NCBI RefSeq assembly: GCF_001440035.1
Contig: NZ_LJYG01000091.1
Location: forward strand, 1-40,939
Direction of reading: 5' to 3'
Length of the DNA: 40,939 bases
Origin: Bradyrhizobium manausense
GTDB lineage: Bacteria > Pseudomonadota > Alphaproteobacteria > Rhizobiales > Xanthobacteraceae
Part shown: in pieces, positions 8,732 through 16,771 of the stretch
How the letters are laid out: each line of letters starts with the position of its first letter
How positions within the stretch are numbered: the stretch's first letter is position 1
Position numbers and translations under genes: made by a program
Notes under the pieces: model-generated
Told to the model about the DNA's origin: nothing
Seen by the model: the letters and a program-made list of their open reading frames with translations, nothing else
Database searches by the model: none

Positions 8732-9843
8732 GGAGCCTCCGGCACAACGATTACATCATCGGCAGCGACATAGAGCGCGACATCCTGGCCCGCAGAAAGC
8801 CTTGTGACGGCGCGGCTGGTTGGCACCTTTGCGAGAATGGGGGTTCCACCTTCACAGACGACATCAAGCCGTGTCAGGGGGCCTAACATAGTGACGTCGA
8901 CCAGCTTTCCGGTCAGGCAGTTGCTAGACGGCCCGCTGGATTCGAGCGAGAAGCATTCGGGTCTGATCAGAAGCAAGAGTGCCGCTTCAACCGCGGGAGG
9001 ACTACTTCCGATCCGGATTGTCGTGCCGGCGGCGGTCACCTCTTTCTCGCCAGACCTTCGACTAGCCTTGAGGATATTGGCTTCGCCGAGAAAATTGGCA
9101 GCAAACAGGTTGCGTGGCGCGAAATAGAGCTCGTCAGGGCGGCCGAGTTGGACAATGCTGCCATTGTTCATCAGGCAGATGCGATCCGACATGGACAGAG
9201 CTTCTTCCTGATCATGGGTGACATAGATGATGGTCACGCCGAGTTGTCGGTGAAGTCGCTTGATCTCGATCTGCATCTGCTCCCGCAGGCGCTTGTCAAG
9301 TGCGCCGAGCGGCTCGTCCATCAGAATGATCGAGGGCTGGTAGACGATTGAGCGAGCGATAGCGATGCGCTGCTGCTGTCCGCCCGACAGTTCTTTAGGA
9401 AATCGCTGTGCCAGATGGCCGAGCTGAACAAGCTCGAGCGCCTCACGGGTGCGTCGTTCGATTTCGTTCTCGCTAATCCCTCGCACCCGCAACGAGAAGG
9501 CTACGTTCTCGAAGATGTCGATGTGCGGAAACAAGGCATAGTTCTGAAAGACCATACCGATGTCGCGATCATAGACTGGAATGTCTGTACTGTCGCGACC
9601 GTCGATCACGATCCGGCCGCCATCCGGGCAAGCCAGGCCCGCGATCGTCATCAACAGCGTCGTCTTGCCAGAACCAGAGGGCCCAAGCAGTGTCAGAAAC
9701 TCGCCCTCGTGGACTTCAAGGTCCGTGGGAGCGAGCGCCACGACGCTGCCGTAGCGCTTCTCGATGCCTGCAACATCCAGCTTGATAGCGGCGAATTGCT
9801 TCGCCGCCGCCGGGGTGTGGAAAGCCGATTTCGTCACCAGCAT
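8728..9843 (-). CDS. ABC transporter ATP-binding protein, PotA-like
   Basis: 371-residue ATPase that would energise the adjacent fused permease. Walker A GPSGSGKTT (54-62), Q-loop MVFQNYALFPH (98-108), signature LSGGQQQRIAIARS (152-165), Walker B ILMDEPLGALD (173-183), and H-loop YVTHDQEEAL (His210). After about residue 240 comes a C-terminal TOBE-type domain, with LIRPECFSLE and TRLDVVCEGGTP, as in PotA/UgpC transporters. The start is 12 bp past the binding-protein stop; its ribosome site is weak (GCGGGCGAC), so it may depend on translation from upstream. Confidence 0.93.
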   Translation of the reverse strand: MLVTKSAFHTPAAAKQFAAIKLDVAGIEKRYGSVVALAPTDLEVHEGEFLTLLGPSGSGKTTLLMTIAGLACPDGGRIVIDGRDSTDIPVYDRDIGMVFQNYALFPHIDIFENVAFSLRVRGISENEIERRTREALELVQLGHLAQRFPKELSGGQQQRIAIARSIVYQPSIILMDEPLGALDKRLREQMQIEIKRLHRQLGVTIIYVTHDQEEALSMSDRICLMNNGSIVQLGRPDELYFAPRNLFAANFLGEANILKASRRSGEKEVTAAGTTIRIGSSPPAVEAALLLLIRPECFSLESSGPSSNCLTGKLVDVTMLGPLTRLDVVCEGGTPILAKVPTSRAVTRLSAGQDVALYVAADDVIVVPEAP

Positions 9844-9855
9844 GTCGCCCGCATC

Positions 9856-10929
9856 TTACCTGACAATCCACTCGTTGAAACGAGCTGCGACCTTTTCAAG
9901 GTTGGCCGCCCAATAGGAGCCGTTCTCCATGACCATCTTTTCCACTCGTCCTGGCGCGGTGGGCAACAGGTCGATGCGGGCCTTGTCGATGAACTCGTAG
10001 GCTTTCGGATTCGGCGGGCTGTAAGGAACCCACTTGGAGAACTCGGCTTGGCGGTCGGGCCGAGCGCAGAACTTCAGGAAATCGTGGCAGAGCTTTGCCT
10101 TTGGATTACCTTTGGGCACGGCATAGCCGTCCGAAGCCCAGATACCCTGGTTCCAGACGATCTTGAAAGGCGCGCCATCGTCAATTGCTGCCTGTACCCG
10201 GCCGTTGTAGGTTGCGACGATATCAACCTCTTGCGACGCCGCGGCCTGCGAGGATTGTGCTCCATTACTCCACCAAAGAGTAACACTTGGCTTTACTTCG
10301 TCGAGCTTTTTGAAGGCGCGATCAAGATCAAGTGGATACAAATTATTCATGTCGACACCGTCAGCCATAAGCGCTGACTCGAGTGTGTCGATTGGGAATT
10401 TGCGCAGGGCACGCCGCCCTGGAAACATCTTGAGATTGAAGACGTCCGCCCAGGATTGAGGTCCGTTATCTCCGTAGGTTTTGGTGCTGTAGGCGAGAAT
10501 CGTTGCATAGATCTGAAAGCCGACACCCCACGGCGATCTAGCCTGTGGCAGGATGTCGACAATCCCAGGTGCATTCGGGTCGATCTCGTCAAGGTAGCCG
10601 GTCTTTCCTAGGATTTCCTGCGCCTGAGCCGAGAGCACGGAAACATCCCAGAGATAGGACTTGCTGTTAACGATAGTGCGAATTTGGCTCAGCGGCTCCA
10701 GTTGGGAGGTTACACCAACCACCTCGACGCCGGTCTCCTGCGCAAATGGCTTATAAAATGCCTTTGTCGCGGCTTCGTTCACGACACCACCCGGATCGCG
10801 AACGACGAGCCGTTCGGCCGCGAATGCGCGACCGATAAACGGTGTCACGAACGGTACCGTTGCGCTCGCGCCCATCACCTTAAGGATACGGCGGCGTCCA
10901 AGATCAACTCTTCTACTGTCGTCTGTCAT
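9856..10929 (-). CDS. extracellular solute-binding protein, PotD/spermidine-putrescine type
   Basis: Periplasmic receptor of the transporter, 357 residues. Start set at ATG 10929 (MTDDSRRVDLGRRRILKVMG) because AGGAGG lies five bases upstream; a longer frame to 10974 lacks such a site. The N-terminus is a twin-arginine-like signal (GRRRILKVMGASATVPFVTP, then GRAFA), so it may be exported folded. The body has the alternating pattern of the PotD/AfuA class, for example GVGFQIYATILAYSTKTYGD, SWADVFNLKMFPGRRAL and DGYAVPKGNPKAKLCHDFLK. It is the first gene of the operon, as is common for highly expressed receptors. The ligand (polyamine, amino acid or another cation) cannot be decided. Confidence 0.9.
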   Translation of the reverse strand: MTDDSRRVDLGRRRILKVMGASATVPFVTPFIGRAFAAERLVVRDPGGVVNEAATKAFYKPFAQETGVEVVGVTSQLEPLSQIRTIVNSKSYLWDVSVLSAQAQEILGKTGYLDEIDPNAPGIVDILPQARSPWGVGFQIYATILAYSTKTYGDNGPQSWADVFNLKMFPGRRALRKFPIDTLESALMADGVDMNNLYPLDLDRAFKKLDEVKPSVTLWWSNGAQSSQAAASQEVDIVATYNGRVQAAIDDGAPFKIVWNQGIWASDGYAVPKGNPKAKLCHDFLKFCARPDRQAEFSKWVPYSPPNPKAYEFIDKARIDLLPTAPGRVEKMVMENGSYWAANLEKVAARFNEWIVR

Positions 10930-10984
10930 CAAATCCTCCTGGCTACCAGCGGCTGAAACAATGGAAAGTAACATTAAGGCCCTT

Positions 10985-11305
10985 CTACTCGCGCAGCAGA
11001 CTCGGCCTCAGTCCATCCTTGTAAATCTTGATCGCAAGTCGTTCGATATTGGCCGAAATGAATTGGCTTACCGTTTCGCCGGCACGATAGCTTCGCTTGT
11101 CGCTATAGCACCACGCAGCAGAAGTTCCGCTCCTCTCCGGTATCTCCACCAAGATACTCTTCGACGCCTCACCGGCGCCGGAGATTTTGCGAGGAGGCCA
11201 AGCCCCGACAGCGGGATGCACCCGAGCTACGCCTTTCAAAGTATTCGACATGGTGGATAGCTCGTGCCTTCTTAAGATTAGAAAGGAGTTGTTGCGCTTG
11301 ACCAA
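10985..11305 (-). pseudogene. N-terminal fragment, possibly N,N-dimethylformamidase beta-subunit-like
   Basis: A 106-codon frame just upstream of the transporter operon. From an internal Met it reads MSNTLKGVARVHPAVGAWPP, and later SAAWCYSDKRSYRAGETVSQ followed by ANIERLAIKIYKDG. The pattern of aromatic-T/S-D-K-x-S-Y-R-x-G-E-x-V followed by a beta-strand I-x-K-x-G resembles the N-terminal beta domain of N,N-dimethylformamidase large subunits (about 750 residues). If so, over 85 percent of the gene is missing. The identification is from memory of the motif only. It could also be an unrelated short orphan. Confidence 0.35.
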
Positions 11306-11386
11306 TATGGTCTAGCGCTCGCGTTCATAGCGACGAGGTGCCTGTCAGCAGTCCAGCAATCCAGTTATTCGCACCACTGTGGACCT

Positions 11387-11626
11387 TCAGGTTCTGACTT
11401 TTATCCATGACGGGATAGGATCGAGTGGAGTTCGATATATTTCAGTGCTGTCTGCGCTGGTCACGCGAACCGAACAACCATTGGACTTGAGGTCAGGACG
11501 CACAACAGAGAGCTCGATCGCAAGCTGCTCTGCTCGATCAGCGGCAACTTCGATGTTCTCGAGAATGAGACCGCCCTGATTCTTGAATTCGTCGCCAACT
11601 ACAAGATCAAAAGAGTAGTACGGCAT
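11387..11626 (-). CDS. DUF6894-like small protein
   Basis: 79-residue protein starting MPYYSFDLVVGDEFKNQGGL at ATG 11626, with GGAG eight bases upstream. The opening MPxYxFDL...GDEF, then a Gly-rich turn, then LENIEVAADRAEQLAIELSV, matches the usual architecture of DUF6894 proteins (beta hairpin, acidic LPD-like segment, Ala/Glu-rich helix, C-terminal strands). These are very common in Bradyrhizobium and have no known function. It stands alone; no operon partner is visible. Confidence 0.6.
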   Translation of the reverse strand: MPYYSFDLVVGDEFKNQGGLILENIEVAADRAEQLAIELSVVRPDLKSNGCSVRVTSADSTEIYRTPLDPIPSWIKVRT

Positions 11627-11641
11627 CCAGCTGTCTCCCAT

Positions 11642-12580
11642 TTTGTCGGATTGGCGATCGAGCGATGGATCACATTTGGCAGTTGGTCTGATCCCAAGAG
11701 GCGCATCGCGTCGATCAGCCGACGCCCGATAGCGTCAGCGTTTTGTGGCAGATTAACCGAGCCCGCACGTCGAAATCCGTCAAGCTGAGGCGCCACATTG
11801 GTGGAAATCTGCACCATTCTTCCGTCAGAGACAGCTTTTGCGCGAGGCGACTAAATCCATGGAGTGGTTCGCACATCGTACGACCTCATAAATGAATGAA
11901 AGTAGCCCCTGCGGCTCCGGTCGACGTGGTAACGCTTATGGGCAAGTGCCGGCATTGCCGGGAATGGATGAAGGCAGCATGAACCCGCTGCAGCCCATCA
12001 ACCGCGGCAAATGCTTGACCCGTAACGTCCATCATTTCGTCGGCGGCGAAGGAACCGCCGTCTACGACCGCCCGTCGTACCCGACCAGCGTGTATGAACC
12101 TTCCTCTGCGAGAAGCAGGTCTGGCGTCGAGGTGGCGCTCCACGTCGAATCGGAGGGGCCGCGATCAGATGCGTTGCCACGATCTGGCGCAACAACTAGC
12201 TTGCCGCGCGTACCGTTGTAGGCGATCAAAGTCGGCGAGAAGCACGACGGGGCAATAATTTCGATCGAGTGATCCACCGCGCGCGCTTCACCCCATCCAG
12301 TACCGGTCCCGTCACGGGCACTTGCGAGGCGTAGTGTTCGAACAGGATGCTACGAGCCAGGACATGTGCCGCCACTGTCAATTGTCGCCGACCCACAGAG
12401 TTGTGCCCCGTCTTATGCTCACACGGCAGCTCCTGCACTAGTTGCGATCTGAGAGCAAACGATTGCGCCGCGTCCACAAGCAGTTGGGCACGTAGGCGAC
12501 GACGATTTCGCGTTAGGTCAATAATACTGGAACGCGAAGATCGCTCTCTGCCCTGTCGAAATAGCTTCTCTCGAATCAGA
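11642..12580. other. decayed intergenic region, no supportable gene
   Basis: Nearly 1 kb between the DUF6894-like gene and the porin terminator. Several minus-strand frames read like pieces of protein (RSILFEHYASQVPVTGPVLD around 12330; LLLAEEGSYTLVGYDGR around 12080; AVVDGGSFAADEMMDVTGQA around 12030) but they lie in different frames, are broken by stops, and I cannot assign a family. The most likely reading is an old pseudogene on the minus strand. Confidence 0.35.
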
Positions 12581-12614
12581 AAGGCCCCCGGCGGGCATGC
12601 CGGAGGCCTTCTTG
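12581..12614 (-). terminator. rho-independent terminator of the porin gene
   Basis: On the minus strand AAGGCCTCCGGC, a six-base loop region and GCCGGGGGCCTT form a 12-bp stem with one mismatch, followed by TTTCT. It starts about 50 bp beyond the porin stop and points the right way for it. Confidence 0.8.
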
Positions 12615-12665
12615 GAGGTTAACCTATATCGAGAGCCACTTCTCCTTTTGCTGGCGACGGAAGAC

Positions 12666-14198
12666 TTAGAAGTTGCGCTGCGCGCGGAACATCACCTGCA
12701 GGCTGCTCTGATCCTTCAGCTCGTAGGTTGCCGCCGGCTTGGCGATGCCAGCCTGCACCGGCAAGGTGACCGTGCTTCCGCTCGCATATTTCTGGTCGAG
12801 CATCGTGTAAGCAAGTTCGGTCGAGAAGGTCAGGTTCTTGACGGGATTCCAGCGCGTCGCCACGCCGACGACCGAGTAGTTGAAGTCGGGATTGCAACCA
12901 GGAAGGCCACTCGACAACGCAAGCGTCGCAACAAACGCGCCGCAGATATATCCCTTGGCTGTGTTGTTATAACGCACGGCACCCCAGCCACCGAAGATGG
13001 CACTGTTCCAATACGGATTCCAATTGTGAGTGTACGCACCGTTGAAGCCGTACGTCGTCGTCAATTGCTGGCCGGCGCCCGCCACGAAGACGGAGTCAGA
13101 TACGCCGCCGAGACCGACGCTCTGGTAGGCCCCTCCCAACCCCGTGCCTCCGTAGATCGCATAAGTGAACGGGGTATATGACTGGAAGTTGTAAATGCTG
13201 GCGCCGTTCGTGTAGACACCCTGGACGTTGATAGTGTCGCCGGCGCCAGTCGGGATATTCTTGATCGACAACGCAAGCTGACCGGCCCAACCCCACTTGT
13301 CGTCCGGATGCCCTGTCGTTTCATCGACCCCGTAATAGCCGGCATGATTATCGTGCGCGGCGACCGATGCCTGGAAAAGGCCCCAAGCTTGGTCGACTCT
13401 CAGCATGGCTACGAGATCGGGAGCGCGCGAGCCGCCGATATCGCCCGCACCATACGTGCCGGTGGCGAGACCCGCAGCCGTCGCACCACTGACGTTCCAG
13501 ATGTTGGTGGTACGGGTAACCTGATCCTCGGCCGAGAATGAAGCCGTGATGCCCTGGCCGAAGTCAGCGGTATAGGCGATCTGGTTGACGGCCTCCCACC
13601 CACCGCCGCCAGGCATGCCATCGAAGGAGTTGCCGGGATAGTTAGTCCAGGGCGACGAGAATTGCGACTGCGCTCTGCCGAAGGTGAAACCGGCAAACTG
13701 CATGAACGCATAATACACGCTGAGCGAACCACCCGAAACTGACCCGCTGCCACTCCCAGCCGGATTGCTTCCGTTGTAGGCGGTCGCGCCATTGATCAGG
13801 TTGCTTCCGGCGCCGCCATATCCGCCCGCCGTCCAAGTGAAGGCCAACTCGGCGTACGTGCGAAGGACGCCATACTCCGTCGCGGTCCGCGTATCGGTGC
13901 TGAAATCGAACCGAGACTGCGCAGTATAGTAGTTGCTGAGGCGGTTGTGCGCACCACCGAGACCGCTGGCCGCCGCACCCCAGACGCTGTTCGTTCCCAG
14001 CTGGGTCGAAGCACGCACGTAACCACCGAGCTTGATGCACGTGTCGGTGCCGGGAATGTAGTAGAAGCCAGCGCCATACAGCGAGCAGATTTTCACGTAC
14101 TCGATTGCCTTGGCCTTGACGGGAAGATCCGCCGCCTGAGCCTCGGCGCCAGCGAGCATTGCGGCCGAACCGAGGATAAAGCTTTTCATCAATCTCAT
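12666..14198 (-). CDS. outer-membrane porin, alphaproteobacterial Porin_2 type
   Basis: 510-residue outer-membrane beta-barrel for passive diffusion of small hydrophilic solutes. Start at ATG 14198 with GGAGG seven bases upstream. Signal peptide MRLMKSFILGSAAMLAGAEA then QAADLP, cleavage probably after AQA (about residue 22). The mature start ADLPVKAKAIEYVKICSLYG then GAGFYYIPGTDTCIKLGGYV has the paired cysteines and LGGYVR strand typical of Rhizobiales porins. The rest is rich in alternating aromatic/Gly/Thr strands and ends LQVMFRAQRNF, with the C-terminal Phe needed for barrel assembly. Complete, monocistronic, with its own terminator, and divergent from the MarR gene. Confidence 0.95.
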   Translation of the reverse strand: MRLMKSFILGSAAMLAGAEAQAADLPVKAKAIEYVKICSLYGAGFYYIPGTDTCIKLGGYVRASTQLGTNSVWGAAASGLGGAHNRLSNYYTAQSRFDFSTDTRTATEYGVLRTYAELAFTWTAGGYGGAGSNLINGATAYNGSNPAGSGSGSVSGGSLSVYYAFMQFAGFTFGRAQSQFSSPWTNYPGNSFDGMPGGGGWEAVNQIAYTADFGQGITASFSAEDQVTRTTNIWNVSGATAAGLATGTYGAGDIGGSRAPDLVAMLRVDQAWGLFQASVAAHDNHAGYYGVDETTGHPDDKWGWAGQLALSIKNIPTGAGDTINVQGVYTNGASIYNFQSYTPFTYAIYGGTGLGGAYQSVGLGGVSDSVFVAGAGQQLTTTYGFNGAYTHNWNPYWNSAIFGGWGAVRYNNTAKGYICGAFVATLALSSGLPGCNPDFNYSVVGVATRWNPVKNLTFSTELAYTMLDQKYASGSTVTLPVQAGIAKPAATYELKDQSSLQVMFRAQRNF

Positions 14199-14448
14199 TG
14201 TTGAACCTCCAAGTTGGAAACGTCGTTTCCGTCCTTCAAAGATCCGCCGCGGCTAGCCTCACCTACTGGGCGGGTGCTTGACGGACGACGTCGAGGCGCC
14301 CCCTCTCCGTCAGCCCAAGGTCTAATTCGTCACATCAATTGCTTCAATTCATTAATATCGAGAAGCATTATTTCATGGATCAGCGTTGCAGTTGTGCAAC
14401 GGTCCTTTCTACAGCGCGCCCGTGAAGGAACTCTCGCAAAAAAAGAGC

Positions 14449-14476
14449 CCCCGGGGGGCATCCCGGAGGCTCTCCT
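14449..14476 (-). terminator. orphan terminator-like hairpin upstream of the porin
   Basis: On the minus strand GAGCCTCCGGG, a short loop and CCCGGGGGCTC form an 11-bp stem with one mismatch, followed by seven Ts. No minus-strand gene ends here. It closely resembles the porin terminator at 12581-12614, including shared flanks (CTCCAAG before and CGAGAG after, read on the minus strand). It is either a duplicated porin 3' end or a leader attenuator. Confidence 0.7.
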
Positions 14477-14541
14477 TGGAGATTTTACATGATCGCTGAA
14501 GAGTTTTTCCTCGAACGATCTGGGCAAAATAGTACCAAAAT

Positions 14542-14558
14542 AATTGCATAAATCAATT
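14542..14558. promoter_or_regulatory. candidate MarR operator
   Basis: Inverted repeat AATTG-CATAAAT-CAATT (5-7-5), overlapping a 12-bp palindrome AATCAATTGATT at 14551-14562. MarR proteins usually bind short AT-rich inverted repeats of this size near their own promoters. Its place between the divergent MarR and porin genes makes it a plausible autoregulatory site that may also affect the porin. Inferred from position and symmetry only. Confidence 0.45.
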
Positions 14559-14676
14559 GATTTTTTACATGGCGTCTATGCTCGATGGAGCCTTTCTGGG
14601 GCGACTGAACCCAGATACCAAGGGGAATGTCGCAGCGGCTTATCGGGCGTCGCTGGGGTTTGGCGGAACAAACAAC

Positions 14677-15159
14677 ATGGCTGAAAAACCAACAATCGAC
14701 AGGGCCGTCAGGGATTTCATCTGGAACGTTGTCGAGATCCATTCCCAAATCGAGGAGATACATAAGAGCTGGGCAGAGCTACTGGGCTTGACCGAGCCAC
14801 AGTGGCTGATCCTCATGGCTATCGACGAACTCGATCAGGGCAGCGGTGTCTCGGGGATAGCAGTTGCGAGCAAACTCCGAATTCATCCCGCGTTCGTTAC
14901 CAACCAAACGAAAAAGTTAGAGGCGACGCAGTTTCTGGTGCGCGAGCCGTCGCCTGATGATGCGCGATTCGTTCAAATGTCCCTGACTGAGAAGGCTCGA
15001 GCAGAAATCTCAAAGCTGTCGAGTAAGAGGGAAGCTCTGAATTCCGCGCTATTGGAAGGGCTGGACCAGGCATCGCTTGACTACCTCAACAAGCGGCTGA
15101 CCTCGATCGCGAAGAATAGCCGATTGGCATCCCAAAAGCTGAGTACTGGTGCGTTGTAG
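14677..15159 (+). CDS. MarR family transcriptional regulator
   Basis: Winged-helix regulator of 160 residues from ATG 14677 (MAEKPTIDRAVRDFIWNVVE), the usual MarR length. Upstream in-frame starts at 14557 (TTG) and 14569 (ATG) would add 36-40 unrelated residues; the ribosome site at 14677 is weak (GCGGA), so the start is uncertain. Motifs: LTEPQWLILMAIDEL (helix before the reader head), GIAVASKLRIHPAFVTNQTK (recognition helix), and the wing LVREPSPDDARFVQMSLTEK with the conserved D-D-x-R. Members commonly sense small aromatic or phenolic ligands and repress neighbours; the divergent porin is the obvious candidate target. Confidence 0.88.
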   Translation: MAEKPTIDRAVRDFIWNVVEIHSQIEEIHKSWAELLGLTEPQWLILMAIDELDQGSGVSGIAVASKLRIHPAFVTNQTKKLEATQFLVREPSPDDARFVQMSLTEKARAEISKLSSKREALNSALLEGLDQASLDYLNKRLTSIAKNSRLASQKLSTGAL

Positions 15160-15404
15160 GCCTGAACCGGTGAAGGCCGCATCAGCCTAGCCGTTTCTTT
15201 CATTCGCCCCCCCCCGACCAAGATGGACGGCTTCACTGCAGGTAACGTTCGAGGCGGACGTCGTACGGACTTGAGTCCATCTAGGTAGGTCCCGTCGTCT
15301 TGCACTGAGCACCCATCCAAGCCCTCACAAAAATCGATTTCGCCTACAACTTACGGCTTAATGAGAGCTTCTGCGAAAAGATCGAGAGAGAACCGCAAGC
15401 GCCG

Positions 15405-16466
15405 CTAGCCCACGACTCGCTCTGGAGGTGGTGCGAGTTTTTGCTTCAGCCAGCTGAAGATGCAGCCATCTGAGCTAACGAAGTTGTCAACCCCTTCGCC
15501 CAGACCTCGAATGAGCTGCGGCATGACCAAGTCCACGTCGATGCGCGCCGCCATGCAAACAGTCTGTAGTTTGATAGCCTCGCACACGCTGACGAGGCCG
15601 CGCCCACCGGCTACCACGAGTATTGGACAGTTCGGCAGTCGAGCCAGCCGTGAGCGATGCCCTGACACCATGTCCCTATCTGTGCTGTCATCGGTCGATG
15701 TCATCCATTCGATGGATCTTAGGGAGCGCGTCCAATTCCAAATGCCACCATCACAAACCGCCGCTGCGATGCGGCGATCGTAGGCTGCATATTCAGTAGC
15801 TAAAGAGGCCGATAACCCATCTCCATAAATGCCGATCCGACTACTATCAACATCAGGACGAACCGACAAATGATCCAAACAATGGGACAATACGATTTCG
15901 GAGCCACCGCGTGTGTGATTTGCGATGTTTTCGTGAGAGACAACCAGGAGGGACATCCCCAGACCAATGACCACAGGCAAGAGCCTGCCGAGCAGCGTCA
16001 CTCCCGTCTCTTCTTCGTTGCTGACGCAAATGACCGCCGGCGCACGCGAATTCGGAGTCCCTGCAGGCAGATAGTAGGCGAGAAATTCTCCCAGATCGCC
16101 ACACGCGATCCGTGCGCTCTCCACCTCATGGCCGAAGGATAGTCCGATCTTATGAAGACCAGCCTCGACTTTGGCTGTAACGTGCGCCCTTCGCGGATCA
16201 TCGTCCGCGACTAGCCGCCTGGCGACCTCGAAGGCAGTGAGCGCGCAAAGCCAAGCCTCCGTGGCCTCATCGTATTCCTTTTTCTTTATGTTGAGGTCAG
16301 CCAGACGGCAATAAGCGTCCCCGGTCCCCGCCCAGGTTGCGCCCCAGCTCTGCCGAGCTAATTGGGTGCGATCACACTCTGGCAGTAGCCCGTCCAGGAA
16401 CGCCGAAGCGTTCTGTCGCGCGGACGCAAGATCGCCCCTCACATGAGGCCAAGCACCAAACTCCAT
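15405..16466 (-). CDS. alpha/beta-hydrolase-fold protein lacking the canonical catalytic motifs
   Basis: 353 residues; start at 16466 with GAGG nine bases upstream. The architecture matches DUF1100/FrsA-like alpha/beta-hydrolases: a helical N-terminal part (EATEAWLCALTAFEVARRLV), a sheet (APAVICVSNEEETGVTLLGR), then the nucleophile-elbow region RIGIYGDGLSASLATEYAAY followed by AAVCDGGIWNW. The elbow does not read G-x-S-x-G: aligned by its flanks, the nucleophile position is Gly (GDGLS). The C-terminal stretch GEGVDNFVSSDGCIFSWLKQ, where this family usually has a GAEHHCQ-like catalytic His, has no His. It may be a pseudoenzyme, or use another residue. It stands alone between the MarR gene and an IS630 relic. 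Confidence 0.65.
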   Translation of the reverse strand: MEFGAWPHVRGDLASARQNASAFLDGLLPECDRTQLARQSWGATWAGTGDAYCRLADLNIKKKEYDEATEAWLCALTAFEVARRLVADDDPRRAHVTAKVEAGLHKIGLSFGHEVESARIACGDLGEFLAYYLPAGTPNSRAPAVICVSNEEETGVTLLGRLLPVVIGLGMSLLVVSHENIANHTRGGSEIVLSHCLDHLSVRPDVDSSRIGIYGDGLSASLATEYAAYDRRIAAAVCDGGIWNWTRSLRSIEWMTSTDDSTDRDMVSGHRSRLARLPNCPILVVAGGRGLVSVCEAIKLQTVCMAARIDVDLVMPQLIRGLGEGVDNFVSSDGCIFSWLKQKLAPPPERVVG

Positions 16467-16770
16467 CGATCTGCCCCTCGGTGAAGATCCTTACCCCTTC
16501 GCACAGCATGCGCCCGTTATTCAGCTGCTCCTATGGAGATCGTTTTTGCTTCTTAGAGAGATGCTGTCATCATCTCGCAATAAATCTACCAAGAGCTGAG
16601 CGCCGAAATATCCCAATGGAGAGGTGTGTAATTTAGAAATTCTGCCTTCGAAGGCTGGTATACGAGCTTTTTATGCGCGTCCGTCCGGCTTGGGAAAGCA
16701 AGAAATGCGACAGGAGGCACGGGCGCAACCCCTAGCAGGCTGTTGACGAACTCAGGCGCGTTCGCAAACG
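16467..16770. other. gene-free stretch before the IS630 relic
   Basis: About 300 bases containing the hydrolase upstream region. Nothing coding is supportable. Its last 23 bases (16748-16770, beginning GAACTCAGGCGCGTTCGCAA) recur exactly at 18998-19020. Confidence 0.45.
16748..16770. repeat. 23-bp direct repeat, copy 1
   Basis: Identical to 18998-19020. In copy 2 this sequence spans the 3' end (CERA and stop) of the small gene at 19001-19345. Here it lies exactly at the point where IS630 coding sequence begins, so it marks a recombination or insertion scar. Confidence 0.75.
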
Positions 16771-16771
16771 G

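Larger units (their letters stand above)
14199..14676. other. porin-MarR intergenic region
   Basis: About 480 bases between the divergent porin and MarR starts. It holds a second terminator-like hairpin (14449-14476) and an AT-rich inverted repeat (14542-14558), annotated separately. The TTG and ATG codons at 14557 and 14569 extend the MarR frame upstream, but the extension has no family similarity. No other gene is visible. Confidence 0.5.

Noticed and set aside
9415..10377. 320-codon plus-strand ORF
   Set aside because: Runs antisense across the ATPase and binding-protein genes; no family pattern.
12597..13181. 194-codon plus-strand ORF
   Set aside because: Antisense to the porin and its terminator.
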